In this document: positions 45,860 to 55,866 of the stretch, piece after piece | How the letters are laid out: every line of letters begins with the position of its first letter | Position numbering within the stretch: position 1 is the first letter of the stretch | Assembly (NCBI GenBank): GCA_022701275.1 | Contig: CP031740.1 | Location: 2,553,001-2,617,000, forward strand | Origin: Microcoleus vaginatus PCC 9802 | Lineage (GTDB): Bacteria; Cyanobacteriota; Cyanobacteriia; Cyanobacteriales; Microcoleaceae | Reading direction: 5' to 3' | Length of the DNA stretch: 64,000 bases | Notes under the pieces: model-generated | What the model was told of the DNA's origin: nothing | What the model saw: only the letters and a program-made list of their open reading frames with translations | Databases searched by the model: none | Position numbers and translations under genes: made by a program

Positions 45860-46555
45860 GTGAACCTGTCATCTTTAAATTTTTTTCGGACTTTGCGCGC
45901 CGACAACAAGCAGTTTGCAGTTATTGGTTTGGGACGCTTCGGCAAAGCTGTGTGTTCGACTCTGCACGGCTTGGGTTACGAAGTCTTGGGAGTTGACACC
46001 GATGAAAAAAAAGTAACTCAAGCTTTGACCGAGCGTATTGCTGCTCACGTTGTGCAGTTAGATTCTACTGAGCCTAGCGCTCTTCAGGAAGCAGGTATAT
46101 TTGAATTTGAAACAGTGATTGTGGCGATCGGCAATTACCTAGCAGAAAGCATTACCACCACCCTAAATCTTAAGGAAGGGGGGGTAAGTCACGTAATAGC
46201 CAAAGCTTCTTCGGAAACTCACTTAAAACTGTTGAAAAAAGTCGGCGCAGATCATGTAGTTTTTCCCGAACGAGAAATGGGCTGCTCTGTGGCCCGCCTT
46301 CTTACAAAACCCAGCATTTTAGAACGCTTTGACCTCGACCCAGATCACAGCATCGTTGAGTTGCTCGTTCCTGAAAAGTTTGACGGTAAAACCATCTCCG
46401 AATTGGAGCTCCGGCGCAAGTATGGTTTGAACTTGCTAGCAGTCGGGCGCGCCGAAAAGTTCGAGATTAATCCGGAGCCAAGCGAACGCTTGAGAAAGGG
46501 CGACGCGATGGTAGTAATTGGTTCTAATAAAGATATCAATCGCTTGCCAATTTAA
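45860..46555 (+). CDS. ktrA: Potassium uptake regulatory subunit, TrkA-N/KtrA
   Basis: A 231-residue cytoplasmic RCK protein that gates KtrB in response to nucleotides. The N-terminal Rossmann fold has FAVIGLGRFGKAV (GxGxxG) at about 19-31 and the acidic ribose ligand in GVDTDEKK near 44. A TrkA-C domain (about 150-231) begins near SIVELLVPEKF. The start is a GTG at 45860 that gives MNLSSLNFFR, a common N-terminus among cyanobacterial relatives. An overlapping open frame from 45757 in another frame is not supported. The pairing with ktrB matches known cyanobacterial Ktr systems, in which a third subunit is often encoded elsewhere. Confidence 0.92.
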   Translation: MNLSSLNFFRTLRADNKQFAVIGLGRFGKAVCSTLHGLGYEVLGVDTDEKKVTQALTERIAAHVVQLDSTEPSALQEAGIFEFETVIVAIGNYLAESITTTLNLKEGGVSHVIAKASSETHLKLLKKVGADHVVFPEREMGCSVARLLTKPSILERFDLDPDHSIVELLVPEKFDGKTISELELRRKYGLNLLAVGRAEKFEINPEPSERLRKGDAMVVIGSNKDINRLPI

Positions 46556-46676
46556 CAGCTTGCCATTTTACGCACATACAGCAACACTCCTGGACTCAGA
46601 AACCCGGTTTCTTGAGTTCGGAATGCCTAAGTCCTATGCAAGTGTTGCGGGATGTGTGAAAATTTCCGACCCCTGC

Positions 46677-46707
46677 AAACCCGGTTTATCTTAGATAAAC
46701 CGGGTTT
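46677..46707. terminator. Perfect hairpin AAACCCGGTTTATCT after ktrA
   Basis: Fifteen-base arms around one T. It is part of a larger GAAACCCGGTTTCTT repeat cluster (46600-46715) in the 340-base gap after ktrA. It may terminate the ktrBA transcript, but its palindromic core recurs in the coaE insertion, so it is more likely a dispersed repeat. I see no gene in the rest of this gap. Confidence 0.55.
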
Positions 46708-46895
46708 CTCTGTCAATCTTTATGTTCTAATTTTTAACCGAAATATCTAAATTGAATTTGACCAATTCTAGGGTTGGTTCCGCCTTGGCGACCTCCTCTG
46801 AGAACCTAGCTAGACAAATCGCGAAAAATTTTAACAAAAAAGTAGCAGCACTAGATCGCGCTCCCGCAAATCATAGGAGCGCTAGCCCTGAAAAT

Positions 46896-47129
46896 TCAGC
46901 CGACTTTCAAGATTTTTTGCAAATAAGCTTTGCCCAAAACCACCACCGCCAAGACTAGAGCTAGTTCAACAGGCCAAGGACACACCGCCAGCAACCAAAT
47001 TAACGAACACACTCCAATAATTGCAGCTATGGGAGCCGGAATTCCGTCTAGCGTTCTATTGTCGGTTCCGGCAGTCACCCACCCAGCAATCAAGCACACC
47101 GTCAACGGAATCAAGCAACTTGTGATCAT
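46896..47129 (-). CDS. Small hypothetical membrane protein
   Basis: A 77-residue protein when started at the ATG at 47129 (MITSCLIPLTVCLIAGWV). The frame is open to an ATG at 47210, but the extra residues are less hydrophobic and the inner start places a hydrophobic helix right at the N-terminus. Three hydrophobic segments are visible (about 1-19, 33-51 and 54-70), with a short DNRTLDG loop between the first two and a KILKVG cytoplasmic-type tail. I do not recognise the family and give no function. It stands alone on the minus strand between ktrA and the sulfite-oxidase-like gene. Confidence 0.55.
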   Translation of the reverse strand: MITSCLIPLTVCLIAGWVTAGTDNRTLDGIPAPIAAIIGVCSLIWLLAVCPWPVELALVLAVVVLGKAYLQKILKVG

Positions 47130-47570
47130 GATTTTTACCCCATCAATTTTTTTGACATATGGCATCTGAGCATATTGTAACAATACATCAAAAATTGGGA
47201 AATGCACCATGAATTGCGATAAAATGTAAGATTAGATACTTAATAAGTATATAGGCGGAATTAAACTCAGCTATATAACAGTATGTAAACAGGCCTGACT
47301 TAGCAACACTTAGGGCATTTGGATACTTTACAATCGTTTACATAATTGCGTTTTACAGCGCCTAGCTACTTACGCTGGAATCATAATAGTTGGTAATTTT
47401 TAGCTTCGGCTATCTCCGAAGGCAGAATTAGGTTGGCATCAGGTAGAATTTAGGGATTTTTTTTATTTCTACAGAAGTGCTTTTGCTTTCTACCTGGAGA
47501 TGAATTGCGATGCGCCCATCTCTGCAAGTTATACTCAGGATTGCAGTCAGTTACTGTAGAGCGTGAATCA
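47130..47570. other. Gene-free A/T-rich region with a small palindrome
   Basis: I see no convincing gene in this 441-base gap. A perfect palindrome ATACTTA-A-TAAGTAT lies at 47236-47250 and could be a regulator site for either flanking gene. The region should contain promoters for the divergent small membrane protein and the sulfite-oxidase-like gene. Confidence 0.35.
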
Positions 47571-48170
47571 ATGCTGGGCAAATTTTTTCGCAAGCCAGAA
47601 TTAGAAAACAGCGATCGCGTCCCCCCGGGTCAATACCTCGCCAACGGCTTTCCTGTGCTGACCTACGGCGATACACCCTCCGTCAGTATTGAGAGTTGGG
47701 AATTTAAAGTCTGGGGATTAGCAAAACCAAAAACCTTCACTTGGTCGGACTTCCAGGCGATGCCCCAAAGTAACTTTACGGCGGATTTTCACTGCGTCAC
47801 CCGGTGGTCAAAACTCGACGTGCAGTGGACGGGAGTCAAAGTCACAGATTTTATGAACTACATAGAAGTCGATGCGAAAGCTCTGCACGTCCTGGAACAC
47901 TGCTACGGCGGCTACACTACTAACATTGCGATCGCCGACTTCCTCCGAGAAGAAAACTTTTTCGCCCACACCGTCTTCGGCGAACCTCTATCCGCAGACC
48001 ACGGCGGCCCAATGCGGCTCGTAGTTCCCCACCTGTACGCTTGGAAAAGCGCTAAATGGATTAACGGCCTGGAGTTTACAGAAACCGAAGAACTCGGTTT
48101 TTGGGAACGCAACGGCTATCACCAGCGGGGCGAACCTTGGGCAGAGGAACGGTACAGCGGTCTGTTTTGA
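47571..48170 (+). CDS. Sulfite-oxidase-fold molybdopterin oxidoreductase
   Basis: A 199-residue protein when started at the ATG at 47571; the frame is open to 47505 but the family N-terminus (MLGKFFRKPELENSDRVPPGQ) fits the inner start. It is a compact molybdopterin domain: the molybdenum-ligand cysteine is in DFHCVTRWS (about residue 72), followed by LEHCYGGYTTNI, the DHGGPMRLVVPHLYAWKSAKW segment and GFWERNGYHQRGEPW. There is no twin-arginine signal and the dimerisation domain of eukaryotic sulfite oxidase is missing, so it should act in the cytoplasm on an unknown substrate. It resembles the catalytic part of MsrP/YedY, but without the export signal. Confidence 0.88.
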   Translation: MLGKFFRKPELENSDRVPPGQYLANGFPVLTYGDTPSVSIESWEFKVWGLAKPKTFTWSDFQAMPQSNFTADFHCVTRWSKLDVQWTGVKVTDFMNYIEVDAKALHVLEHCYGGYTTNIAIADFLREENFFAHTVFGEPLSADHGGPMRLVVPHLYAWKSAKWINGLEFTETEELGFWERNGYHQRGEPWAEERYSGLF

Positions 48171-48796
48171 TGCGGTCGATCGGCAGCAAAGACTGGTCCA
48201 GAACTTCTCTATACAATCTTTGTGGAGGGGCAATCCGCTCTTTTACCGCTTCAGTCTGTGGAAATTGCATCTCCTCGATCGCATCTTTAGGATATGTCAC
48301 GCCACGCGCTCTATTTAATTCAACCAAAATACGTAGACCCAACGATCGCATTTTGTAGGTAATTTACCCGATAGATAAACTACTTTAACTCCCCTATACA
48401 AGTCCCAAAAAACAAATATTCCCAGTTTCTGGTTAATAGAAAACTCCTTTAACTATCAGTACACACGAATATTACCGTATTTATACTTAAGTGTTTGCTG
48501 TGGAGGATTTAGACTTCAGAATCTAATAAAAAATTAGCAGAAGCCCGCTCTAAATCACTTGGGCTTACCCACGCTCCCATGCCCGCAACTGCAAGGTTTC
48601 AAGCCACAATTTTTATAATTATTTGGTGTGTATTTTTAGGGAGCGAGCGCCCGCGAGCCGAGGCTATCGAGAGCATTTGTGAAGGTTATGTAAAGGCTTG
48701 ATAAAGAATAGGTCAAACTTTACCTAAAGTGCCCCAAATACAAAAAAAGTATCGCATAATGAAATTATTAAGACCCTCGCACAAAAGGAACAGGTT
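48171..48796. other. Gene-free region before the PEP-CTERM gene
   Basis: 626 bases without a supported gene. A minus-strand open frame (48076-48351) overlaps the end of the sulfite-oxidase-like gene and may be a remnant, but I cannot assign it. The segment next to the PEP-CTERM gene contains a possible CATAAT -10 element near 48757 and an AAGGAAC ribosome binding site before the ATG. Confidence 0.35.
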
Positions 48797-49489
48797 ATGA
48801 ATACCAAACTCTTATCCGCCCTAACAGCTACCGCAGCCGCCACAGCTCTGTTTGGCGCCGGAGCTCCAGCTCAAGCCGCTTCCTTTGGTACCACCGGCAT
48901 CCAATTCGACAAAGATACCGATATCAAGCTTAACTTCAAACAATCTCACGGTATGTACCAATCCTCTTTGGGAATCTACAGTGTGAAGGACTCGGCGGTC
49001 TCTCTAGTTAAGACCCTGTTTTCGGAAACTAAATCCTCAGACAACCAGTGGGAAAACGAATGGAAAGGAACTCTGGGCAATACAGTCGTGGGTTCTGGCT
49101 CGGTAGTATTCACATTCCTGGCAAATCAAATTTACACTTTGGGGCTCGACAGCGGCTGGGGTGGCAGTGTCTACTCGACCTCAAGCTTGAACAGCGGCAG
49201 CCAGCAAGCGGTGTTTGGCGGGCAATCGCAACTGTGGAACGCGCTCGACAGAGAATCAACTAACACATTCCAAGCAGCCGGACAATTCACAAACGGATTG
49301 GGTTCTCTGTTTAACGGAGGCACGCTAATTGGCTTCGACGATCGCGGTAACAGCAACGACTCAGACTTCCAAGACTTCACAGTGAGCGCAGAAGCAGTTC
49401 CAGAACCGATGACAATGACTGGTTTGGCTCTCGGTTTGGGTGGCTTGGTTGCAGCGCGTCGCCGCCGTGCTAGCAAGACGACTTCATAA
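48797..49489 (+). CDS. PEP-CTERM sorted exported protein
   Basis: A 230-residue secreted protein. A signal peptide (about 1-28, ending PAQA) precedes a Ser/Gly/Asn-rich mature part with no cysteine. The C-terminus is a canonical PEP-CTERM sorting tag: VPEPMTMTGLALGLGGLVAARRRR, that is, a PEP motif, a short hydrophobic helix and an arginine cluster. Proteins with this tag are processed by an exosortase and become part of the extracellular matrix or cell surface; the exosortase is not in this window. AAGGAAC lies about six bases before the ATG. The mature part shows no recognised domain. It stands alone, with a gene-free stretch on either side. Confidence 0.92.
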   Translation: MNTKLLSALTATAAATALFGAGAPAQAASFGTTGIQFDKDTDIKLNFKQSHGMYQSSLGIYSVKDSAVSLVKTLFSETKSSDNQWENEWKGTLGNTVVGSGSVVFTFLANQIYTLGLDSGWGGSVYSTSSLNSGSQQAVFGGQSQLWNALDRESTNTFQAAGQFTNGLGSLFNGGTLIGFDDRGNSNDSDFQDFTVSAEAVPEPMTMTGLALGLGGLVAARRRRASKTTS

Positions 49490-49917
49490 TATTTTTCAAC
49501 CCGAACTATGTGCTGAATTACGTTTGACCAAATAAAATTCTATTAGGAGGCGCGCTAATGAGAAATCGGCTCGCCTTTTGCTTGATTTGAAAAGTCAGAA
49601 GGGAGAAGTCATATCAATTCTGGTTGCACTCCTCATGATTGTTGACTGTTGACTGTTGACTGTTGACTGTTGACTGTTGACTCGGGATCGCCAAACTGAA
49701 TAATGGTTGAGTGTTGGAGATTGACTTGATTTTACGCCCGACGATGAAGCGCGGATTTGATATCAGGGTGAAGTTCGGGAACGCGCAGTGTACGGGATTT
49801 AAGGGATGGGTGTTGAGGGAAGAAGTCAAGCGTGAAGAAGTCAAGCGTTAAGCAAGACGATTTTTCCCACTCTCCGACTATCCCACTCTCTCCCTCTCCC
49901 AACTAAAAATTCAAAAC
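49490..49917. other. Repeat-bearing region between the PEP-CTERM gene and the mscS remnant
   Basis: 428 bases with no supported gene. The heptamer array at 49641-49682 lies inside it. A GAAGAAGTCAAGCGT word occurs twice in tandem near 49818-49848, which suggests slippage. The remainder is ordinary A/T-rich sequence. Small minus-strand open frames here are low-complexity and rejected. Confidence 0.35.
49641..49682. repeat. Heptanucleotide tandem repeat (GTTGACT)x6
   Basis: Six exact head-to-tail copies of GTTGACT, 42 bases in all. It is the cleanest short tandem repeat in the window and, like the CTAAAAT array, has a seven-base period. Confidence 0.95.
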
Positions 49918-50727
49918 TCACTCACGGTAAAGTGTTCGATCGTACAAAGTCACCGATACCGGTTGAAGAATTTGGCGTTGCATAATAGCGGGATGATTTT
50001 GATTGTTTTGTGGGACGGGCCCATGAGCCCGAAGGCGTGTATTTTCACAGCAGGCGGGACGCCTAACCCCTACTCCCCACAATAATCATCCTCAAATTGT
50101 GCAACGCCAAGAATTTTAATGTCGGCCCGGACGCACGCTACTTTAATCGCCACCACAACCACGGTTTTTGTCCGTCGCACCTGTGCTTGTTCCGGCAGCT
50201 TCCAAAGCGGAGAATAAGATGTAAAGAACCTTGGTTAATGCCTAAACTATCAACTTCTCGAGTTGTTTGGGACAAAACGCCTTCGACTTCGGAAATAGCT
50301 TTAACCAAGGTTTCAATTGCTCAGGAAGGCCGGTTTCGTAGCCTAAAATTAAACGCAGGTTGGTTCGCCTGTGTGGAAGGGTTGTTAGTACCCGCACTGA
50401 ATTGGTAAATATGATCGCCTTCGGCACGATAACTCGCTCTCCCCGATCACTAATAATTTGAGTTGAACGCCGCAAAATCTTTTCAACAGTACCTTCAAAG
50501 TTTTCTACAATTATCTGAGCGCCTACTTGAAACGGTTCGTGCAACAGCAACAATATTTCCCCTAAAAAGTATTTGAAGATTTCTTGGAACGCGAAACTAA
50601 TCGCTACTGAACCAAGTCCTAACCAACTGATGATATCTGCAGGCCGCCAAGCTGGGAACGCAATCACGCAGGCGCTCAAACTGCCAGCAGCCCAAGTGAG
50701 AGTGTCAAATAATTCCAGAACGCCACG
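49918..50727 (-). pseudogene. mscS-type mechanosensitive channel, broken by frameshifts and a MITE
   Basis: Read on the minus strand from 50727, the sequence gives RGVLELFDTLTWAAG, then WLGLGSVAISFAFQEIFK, LLLLHEPFQVG, VRVLTTLPHRRTNLRL, all typical of the small-conductance channel. A base deletion near 50321 moves the frame (relatives would read LPEAIETLVKAISEVEG across it), and a second shift near 50170 is needed to continue with EQAQVRRTKTVVVVAIKVAC. At 49974-50108 a MITE interrupts the C-terminus; removing it and one target copy gives ADIKILQPVSVTLYDRTLYRE and a natural TGA at 49918. Upstream, an in-frame TAG at 50728-50730 shows that the N-terminal membrane part is gone or out of frame. 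Confidence 0.8.
49974..50108. mobile_element. 135-base MITE with GGCGTTGCA ends and 8-bp target duplication
   Basis: The element starts GGCGTTGCATAAT and ends with the inverted copy ATTGTGCAACGCC. It is flanked on both sides by the same octamer AAGAATTT (49966-49973 and 50109-50116), a perfect target-site duplication. Inside are a GGGCCCATGAGCCC palindrome and CAGGCGGGACGCCT. There is no coding capacity, so it must have been moved by a transposase encoded elsewhere. Confidence 0.85.
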
Positions 50728-50928
50728 CTAACACAAAAGATTGAGATCGATCGGCCGACAGGAATGTTTGACTCTCACTGTGGGGGTGACTCCATCGACT
50801 CGTTCGCTAATCATTAAAACACAATCAAAATTTAAGATTAGCAGCGCCGAGCCCGATCGAGTAAAATCACAGCACTTGCCCGCCGATGACTTAATCTGCT
50901 AAAACTAACAAAGTTTGATGATTTCTGA

Positions 50929-52218
<1,290 letters not shown>

Positions 52219-52262
52219 TCATCGTTTATCGTTCCCACGCTGTGCGGGGGAATGAATACAAG

Positions 52263-52335
52263 GAGGCTCTGCCTCCCTCATGGGGAGTCGAGGCAGAGCC
52301 TCTAGATATGCGTTCCTAGGCACAGCCTAGGAACG
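52263..52335. terminator. Double hairpin after ahcY
   Basis: Two stem-loops: 13-bp arms GAGGCTCTGCCTC (52263-52275 with 52290-52302), then 10-bp arms CGTTCCTAGG around CACAG (52311-52335). Both are palindromic repeats of the sort scattered through this genome. They probably end the ahcY transcript, but no U-tract follows. Confidence 0.55.
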
Positions 52336-52392
52336 AGTGATGACTACTGACTAATGATTACTGACTTCTTCTTACCAAATTATTAAATCAAA

Positions 52393-53010
52393 ATGGTTGA
52401 ATGGATAACTAACACAATGCAGTCGATGGGCTATCTCGGAATTGGCCTGTTGATGTTTTTAGAAAATCTTTTCCCGCCCATACCCTCAGAATTGATTATG
52501 CCGCTGGCAGGATTCACGGCATCAAAGGGTGATGATATGCAGTTAGCGCCGGCGATCGCAGCAGGAGTAATCGGTACAATTCTGGGCGCGCTTCCCTGGT
52601 ACTATGCGGGTAAGTTATTGAGCGAAGAACGCTTGAGGAATTTAGCCGACAAATACGGCAAGTGGATCACAGTATCGGGCGCTGATATTGACAAAGCAAA
52701 TAGATGGTTTAACAGACACGGCAACAAAGCCGTGTTTTTGTGTCGCCTCGTACCGGGAGTTCGCACCCTGATTTCCCTGCCCGCTGGCATCAATAATATG
52801 CCTTTAATTCCTTTTTTACTATACTCAACAGGAGGCACTCTTTTATGGGTAAGTTTCCTGACTTTTGCCGGATATAAACTAGGGGAAAATTATACCGTTG
52901 TAGAGGATTATCTGGGCCCGGTTTCCAAAATAGTTGTGGTGATTATTGTCATTTGGTTTATATTGTGGGTTGTCAAAAAGAATATGCAGAGGGAAAAATA
53001 TCGCAAATAA
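52393..53010 (+). CDS. DedA family membrane protein
   Basis: A 205-residue integral membrane protein. The family signature ENLFPPIPSELIMPLAGF (about 20-37) with the membrane-embedded FPPIPSE turn is clear, and the second signature CRLVPGVRTLISLPAGINNM (about 117-136) carries the arginine pair. Four to five hydrophobic helices are visible, and a KKNMQREKYRK cytoplasmic tail follows the last one. DedA proteins are scramblase-like or proton-coupled lipid-carrier transporters in other bacteria, so a role in envelope lipid recycling is plausible. The gene lies 174 bases after ahcY beyond two hairpins, so it probably has its own promoter. Confidence 0.93.
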   Translation: MVEWITNTMQSMGYLGIGLLMFLENLFPPIPSELIMPLAGFTASKGDDMQLAPAIAAGVIGTILGALPWYYAGKLLSEERLRNLADKYGKWITVSGADIDKANRWFNRHGNKAVFLCRLVPGVRTLISLPAGINNMPLIPFLLYSTGGTLLWVSFLTFAGYKLGENYTVVEDYLGPVSKIVVVIIVIWFILWVVKKNMQREKYRK

Positions 53011-53440
53011 ATGCAAATTTTGTGAAAATAATCTGCGTTTATTTGCGTTCAGCGGCGGCTACAATCACCATTCTGACCCCGCCCAAAAACGCATACAACT
53101 TTCCCACAGGAGTCGTGTTCAGCCAAAAATTTTAGACTAAGGTTCAACCTCCCAGATTCATCGGTGGAGTAAATCTAAAATCTAAAATCCACTGACTTCT
53201 TTCCAGCATATTCTCAACCGTAGCGCTGAAAGATAGAGAGGGAGATTTGATAGAAACTTCTGCTATCTTTGCTACTTTTTTAAATTAACTTTTAAATTGG
53301 CGCTCGCCCAAAAGTCACAGTGACGGGCAGCCGATCGCCCAAAAATCCAACTTAAATTTATACAAATATTTAAGATTGGTTGAGGTTTAGGCAGATAATC
53401 GTGGCAAAATAGGGAACATTCCTATCCGCGCTGTTAAGAT
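53011..53440. other. Gene-free region upstream of icd
   Basis: 430 bases with no supported gene. It contains words of the TGCGTTTATTTGCGTT type near 53034, a CTAAAATCTAAAAT tandem stretch near 53170 and a GGGCAGCCGATCGCCC near-palindrome near 53324. The icd promoter must be here, but I do not see a NtcA-type GTA-N8-TAC site that I would defend. Confidence 0.35.
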
Positions 53441-54865
53441 ATGTACGAAAAGATTGTAGCCCCGACAACAGGTTCTAAAATTACTTTCAAAGACGGTTTG
53501 CCGATCGTCCCCAATGACCCGATTATTCCCTTCATTCGCGGCGACGGTACCGGCGTTGACTTGTGGCCTGCATCCCAGAAAGTCATGGATGCTGCGGTAG
53601 AAAAGGCTTACGGTGGCGATCGAAAAATCAACTGGTTTAAAATCTATGTAGGCGACGAAGCCTGCGATGTCTATGGTACTTACCAATATCTGCCCCAGGA
53701 TTCCTTAAACGCCATCAAAGAATACGGAGTCGCCATCAAAGGGCCGCTGACAACGCCGGTAGGGGGCGGCATTCGATCGCTAAACGTAGCTTTGCGGCAA
53801 ATCTTCGACCTTTACGCCTGCGTGCGACCCTGCAAATATTATGCTGGAACACCATCGCTACACAAAACTCCTGAACTCCTAGATGTAATTATTTACCGGG
53901 AAAATACAGAAGATATTTACCTCGGAATTGAATGGGCCAAAGGCAGCGAAATCGGCAAAAAATTGATTGAATTCCTCAATAATGAGTTAATTCCAGCAAC
54001 ACCCGAACATGGCAAAAAACAAATTCGCCTCGATTCTGGAATCGGAATTAAACCCATTAGCAAAACAGGTTCTCAGCGTTTAGTAAGGCGCGCCCTTACC
54101 CACGCTTTACGGTTGCCAAAGGATAAGCAGCAAGTGACTTTGGTGCACAAAGGCAACATCATGAAATATACTGAAGGAGCTTTCCGAGATTGGGGTTATG
54201 AATTAGCAACCACCGAGTTTCGAGAACTGTGCGTAACGGAAAGAGAGTCTTGGATTCTGGGCAACAAAGAAAAAAGTCCAGACATTACCTTAGAAGATAA
54301 TGCTCGCCAAATAGACCCGGGATACGATGCTTTGACCCCAGAAAAACAAGCCAAAATTCGTCAAGAAGTAGCCGACGTTCTGTTTGGAATTTGGGAGAGT
54401 CACGGCAGCGGTCAGTGGAAAGAAAAAATCATGGTCAACGACCGAATTGCTGACAGTATTTTCCAACAAATTCAAACCCGACCGGCCGAGTATTCGATTT
54501 TGGCGACAATGAATCTGAACGGGGATTATTTATCCGATGCGGCCGCAGCCATTGTGGGTGGATTGGGTATGGGCCCTGGTGCGAATATTGGTGATGAATG
54601 TGCAGTTTTTGAGGCGACTCACGGCACTGCACCGAAACACGCTGGTTTGGATAAAGTCAATCCCGGTTCCCTGATTTTGTCCGGGGTGATGATGTTAGAA
54701 TACATGGGATGGCAGGAAGCAGCAGACTTGATTAAGAAGGGTTTGGGAGCGGCAATTTCTAACGGTGAAGTTACTTACGATTTGGCGAGGTTGATGGAGC
54801 CGGCGGTGCCTGAGTTGAAGTGTTCGGAGTTTGCTGAGGCGATTATTAAGCATTTCGCGGATTGA
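53441..54865 (+). CDS. icd: NADP-dependent isocitrate dehydrogenase
   Basis: A 474-residue decarboxylating dehydrogenase that makes 2-oxoglutarate, the carbon skeleton for nitrogen assimilation in cyanobacteria. Family motifs: [17 protein letters not shown] near 27, [14 protein letters not shown] near 150, [17 protein letters not shown] near 232 and the coenzyme segment [29 protein letters not shown] near 392-420 (split by length limits), whose HGTAPKxAG loop fits NADP use. Cyanobacterial enzymes carry an insert relative to E. coli, which the length of 474 fits. The start at 53441 matches the family N-terminus MYEKI. Confidence 0.95.
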   Translation: MYEKIVAPTTGSKITFKDGLPIVPNDPIIPFIRGDGTGVDLWPASQKVMDAAVEKAYGGDRKINWFKIYVGDEACDVYGTYQYLPQDSLNAIKEYGVAIKGPLTTPVGGGIRSLNVALRQIFDLYACVRPCKYYAGTPSLHKTPELLDVIIYRENTEDIYLGIEWAKGSEIGKKLIEFLNNELIPATPEHGKKQIRLDSGIGIKPISKTGSQRLVRRALTHALRLPKDKQQVTLVHKGNIMKYTEGAFRDWGYELATTEFRELCVTERESWILGNKEKSPDITLEDNARQIDPGYDALTPEKQAKIRQEVADVLFGIWESHGSGQWKEKIMVNDRIADSIFQQIQTRPAEYSILATMNLNGDYLSDAAAAIVGGLGMGPGANIGDECAVFEATHGTAPKHAGLDKVNPGSLILSGVMMLEYMGWQEAADLIKKGLGAAISNGEVTYDLARLMEPAVPELKCSEFAEAIIKHFAD

Positions 54866-54882
54866 GTTTGAGGGCTTTTTTT

Positions 54883-55087
54883 GAACGGGCTAGAAGCCCG
54901 TTCCACAAAAAGTCAATTTGCTTGTGGGGTGGGCTTCTAGCCCGCCCGCTGTTTATTAAGAACGGGCTAGAAGCCCGTTCCACAAAAGTCAACTTGCTTG
55001 TGGGGTGGGCTTCTAGCACGCCCGCTGTTTATTAAGAACGGGCTAGAAGCCCGTTCCACAAAAGTCAACTTGCTTGTGGGGTGTCCC
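54883..55087. repeat. Three tandem 76/77-base repeats with hairpins
   Basis: Units start at 54883, 54960 and 55036; the third is cut short at about 55087. Each has a GAACGGGC-TAGAA-GCCCGTTC hairpin followed by GTGGGCTTCTAGC(C/A)CGCCC. The units differ by a few bases (for example CCC against CAC). It lies between the icd stop and the convergent glutathione transferase gene and probably ends both transcripts. Confidence 0.9.
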
Positions 55088-55120
55088 GCCCCCCCCGAAA
55101 ATACAATTTAGATGGGGGGT

Positions 55121-55729
55121 TTATAATGATGGAACAGCCATTCCGCGCTCAACTGCGGGACGCTTCTGCAAGGTTTCTACCCAACGTTTGAGGTGGGGGT
55201 GGTTGTCGAGGCTTAATCCTTGAAATTCGTAAATAGCAACCCAGGGATACGTAGCAATGTCGGCGATCGAATAGTCGCCGCAGATGTATTCATATTTTGC
55301 TAGTTGAGTGTCTAATACTCCGTAGAGGCGCAAGGTTTCTTTTTCGTAGCGCCCAATCGCATAGGGAATTTGTTCGGGTGCAAAGCGTTTGAAGTGGTTT
55401 AGCTGACCAAACATCGGGCCGACGCTGGCCATTTGAAACATCAACCACTCTATAACTTGAAAGTATTTTTGTTTGTCTGTGGGAAGAAATTTGCCGCTTT
55501 TTTCGGCAAGATAGATTAGAATAGCGCCGGACTCGAAGACGGTGATGCCGTTATCTCGATCGACTATGGCGGGAATTTTGCTGTTGGGGTTGATGGCGAT
55601 GAACTCTGGGCTAAATTGGTCGTTTTTTGTGATGTCGATGACGTGCACGTTGTAGGGTAAACCTATTTCTTCGAGCATGATCGAGACTTTGCGACCGTTG
55701 GGTGTGGTAAAAGTGTAGAGGTCAATCAT
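55121..55729 (-). CDS. Glutathione S-transferase, Nu-class-like
   Basis: A 202-residue two-domain transferase when started at the ATG at 55729 ([20 protein letters not shown]); the frame is open to 55786 but those residues are not part of the fold. The N-terminal thioredoxin-like domain has TTPNGRK, the N-x-T/Pro-Asn-Gly segment of the YfcG/Nu class, which uses no catalytic Tyr or Ser, and then [11 protein letters not shown] and the glutathione-binding [12 protein letters not shown] (about 63-74). The all-helical C-terminal domain has the [11 protein letters not shown] capping motif near 152. Disulfide-bond reductase activity is known for the class; the substrate here is unknown. It is convergent with icd. 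Confidence 0.9.
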   Translation of the reverse strand: MIDLYTFTTPNGRKVSIMLEEIGLPYNVHVIDITKNDQFSPEFIAINPNSKIPAIVDRDNGITVFESGAILIYLAEKSGKFLPTDKQKYFQVIEWLMFQMASVGPMFGQLNHFKRFAPEQIPYAIGRYEKETLRLYGVLDTQLAKYEYICGDYSIADIATYPWVAIYEFQGLSLDNHPHLKRWVETLQKRPAVERGMAVPSL

Positions 55730-55866
55730 AGTTGTGATGTTAAGTTGAAAGTTGGCAAGGCAGGAAATAACCCTATATATTATCACAATTTGGACGAGAA
55801 TTGCGGATTTTCGATCTCTTGTGTTAAAATTTTATTTTAATAATAGAAGAATAACGATCGCTCGAA

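Noticed and set aside
45757-45996. GTG-started open frame between ktrB and ktrA
   Set aside because: It runs in a different frame from ktrA and overlaps its start, with no domain resemblance. The ktrA GTG at 45860 gives the conserved N-terminus.
48076-48351. Minus-strand open frame of 91 codons reading RILVELNRARGVTYPKDAIE at its start
   Set aside because: It looks somewhat protein-like but overlaps the sulfite-oxidase-like gene by 95 bases, has no clear ribosome binding site and no family I recognise. It may be a remnant; not reported as a gene.
49614-49844. Minus-strand frame across the GTTGACT array
   Set aside because: Its C-terminal part is only a translation of the heptamer repeat (SQQSTVN).
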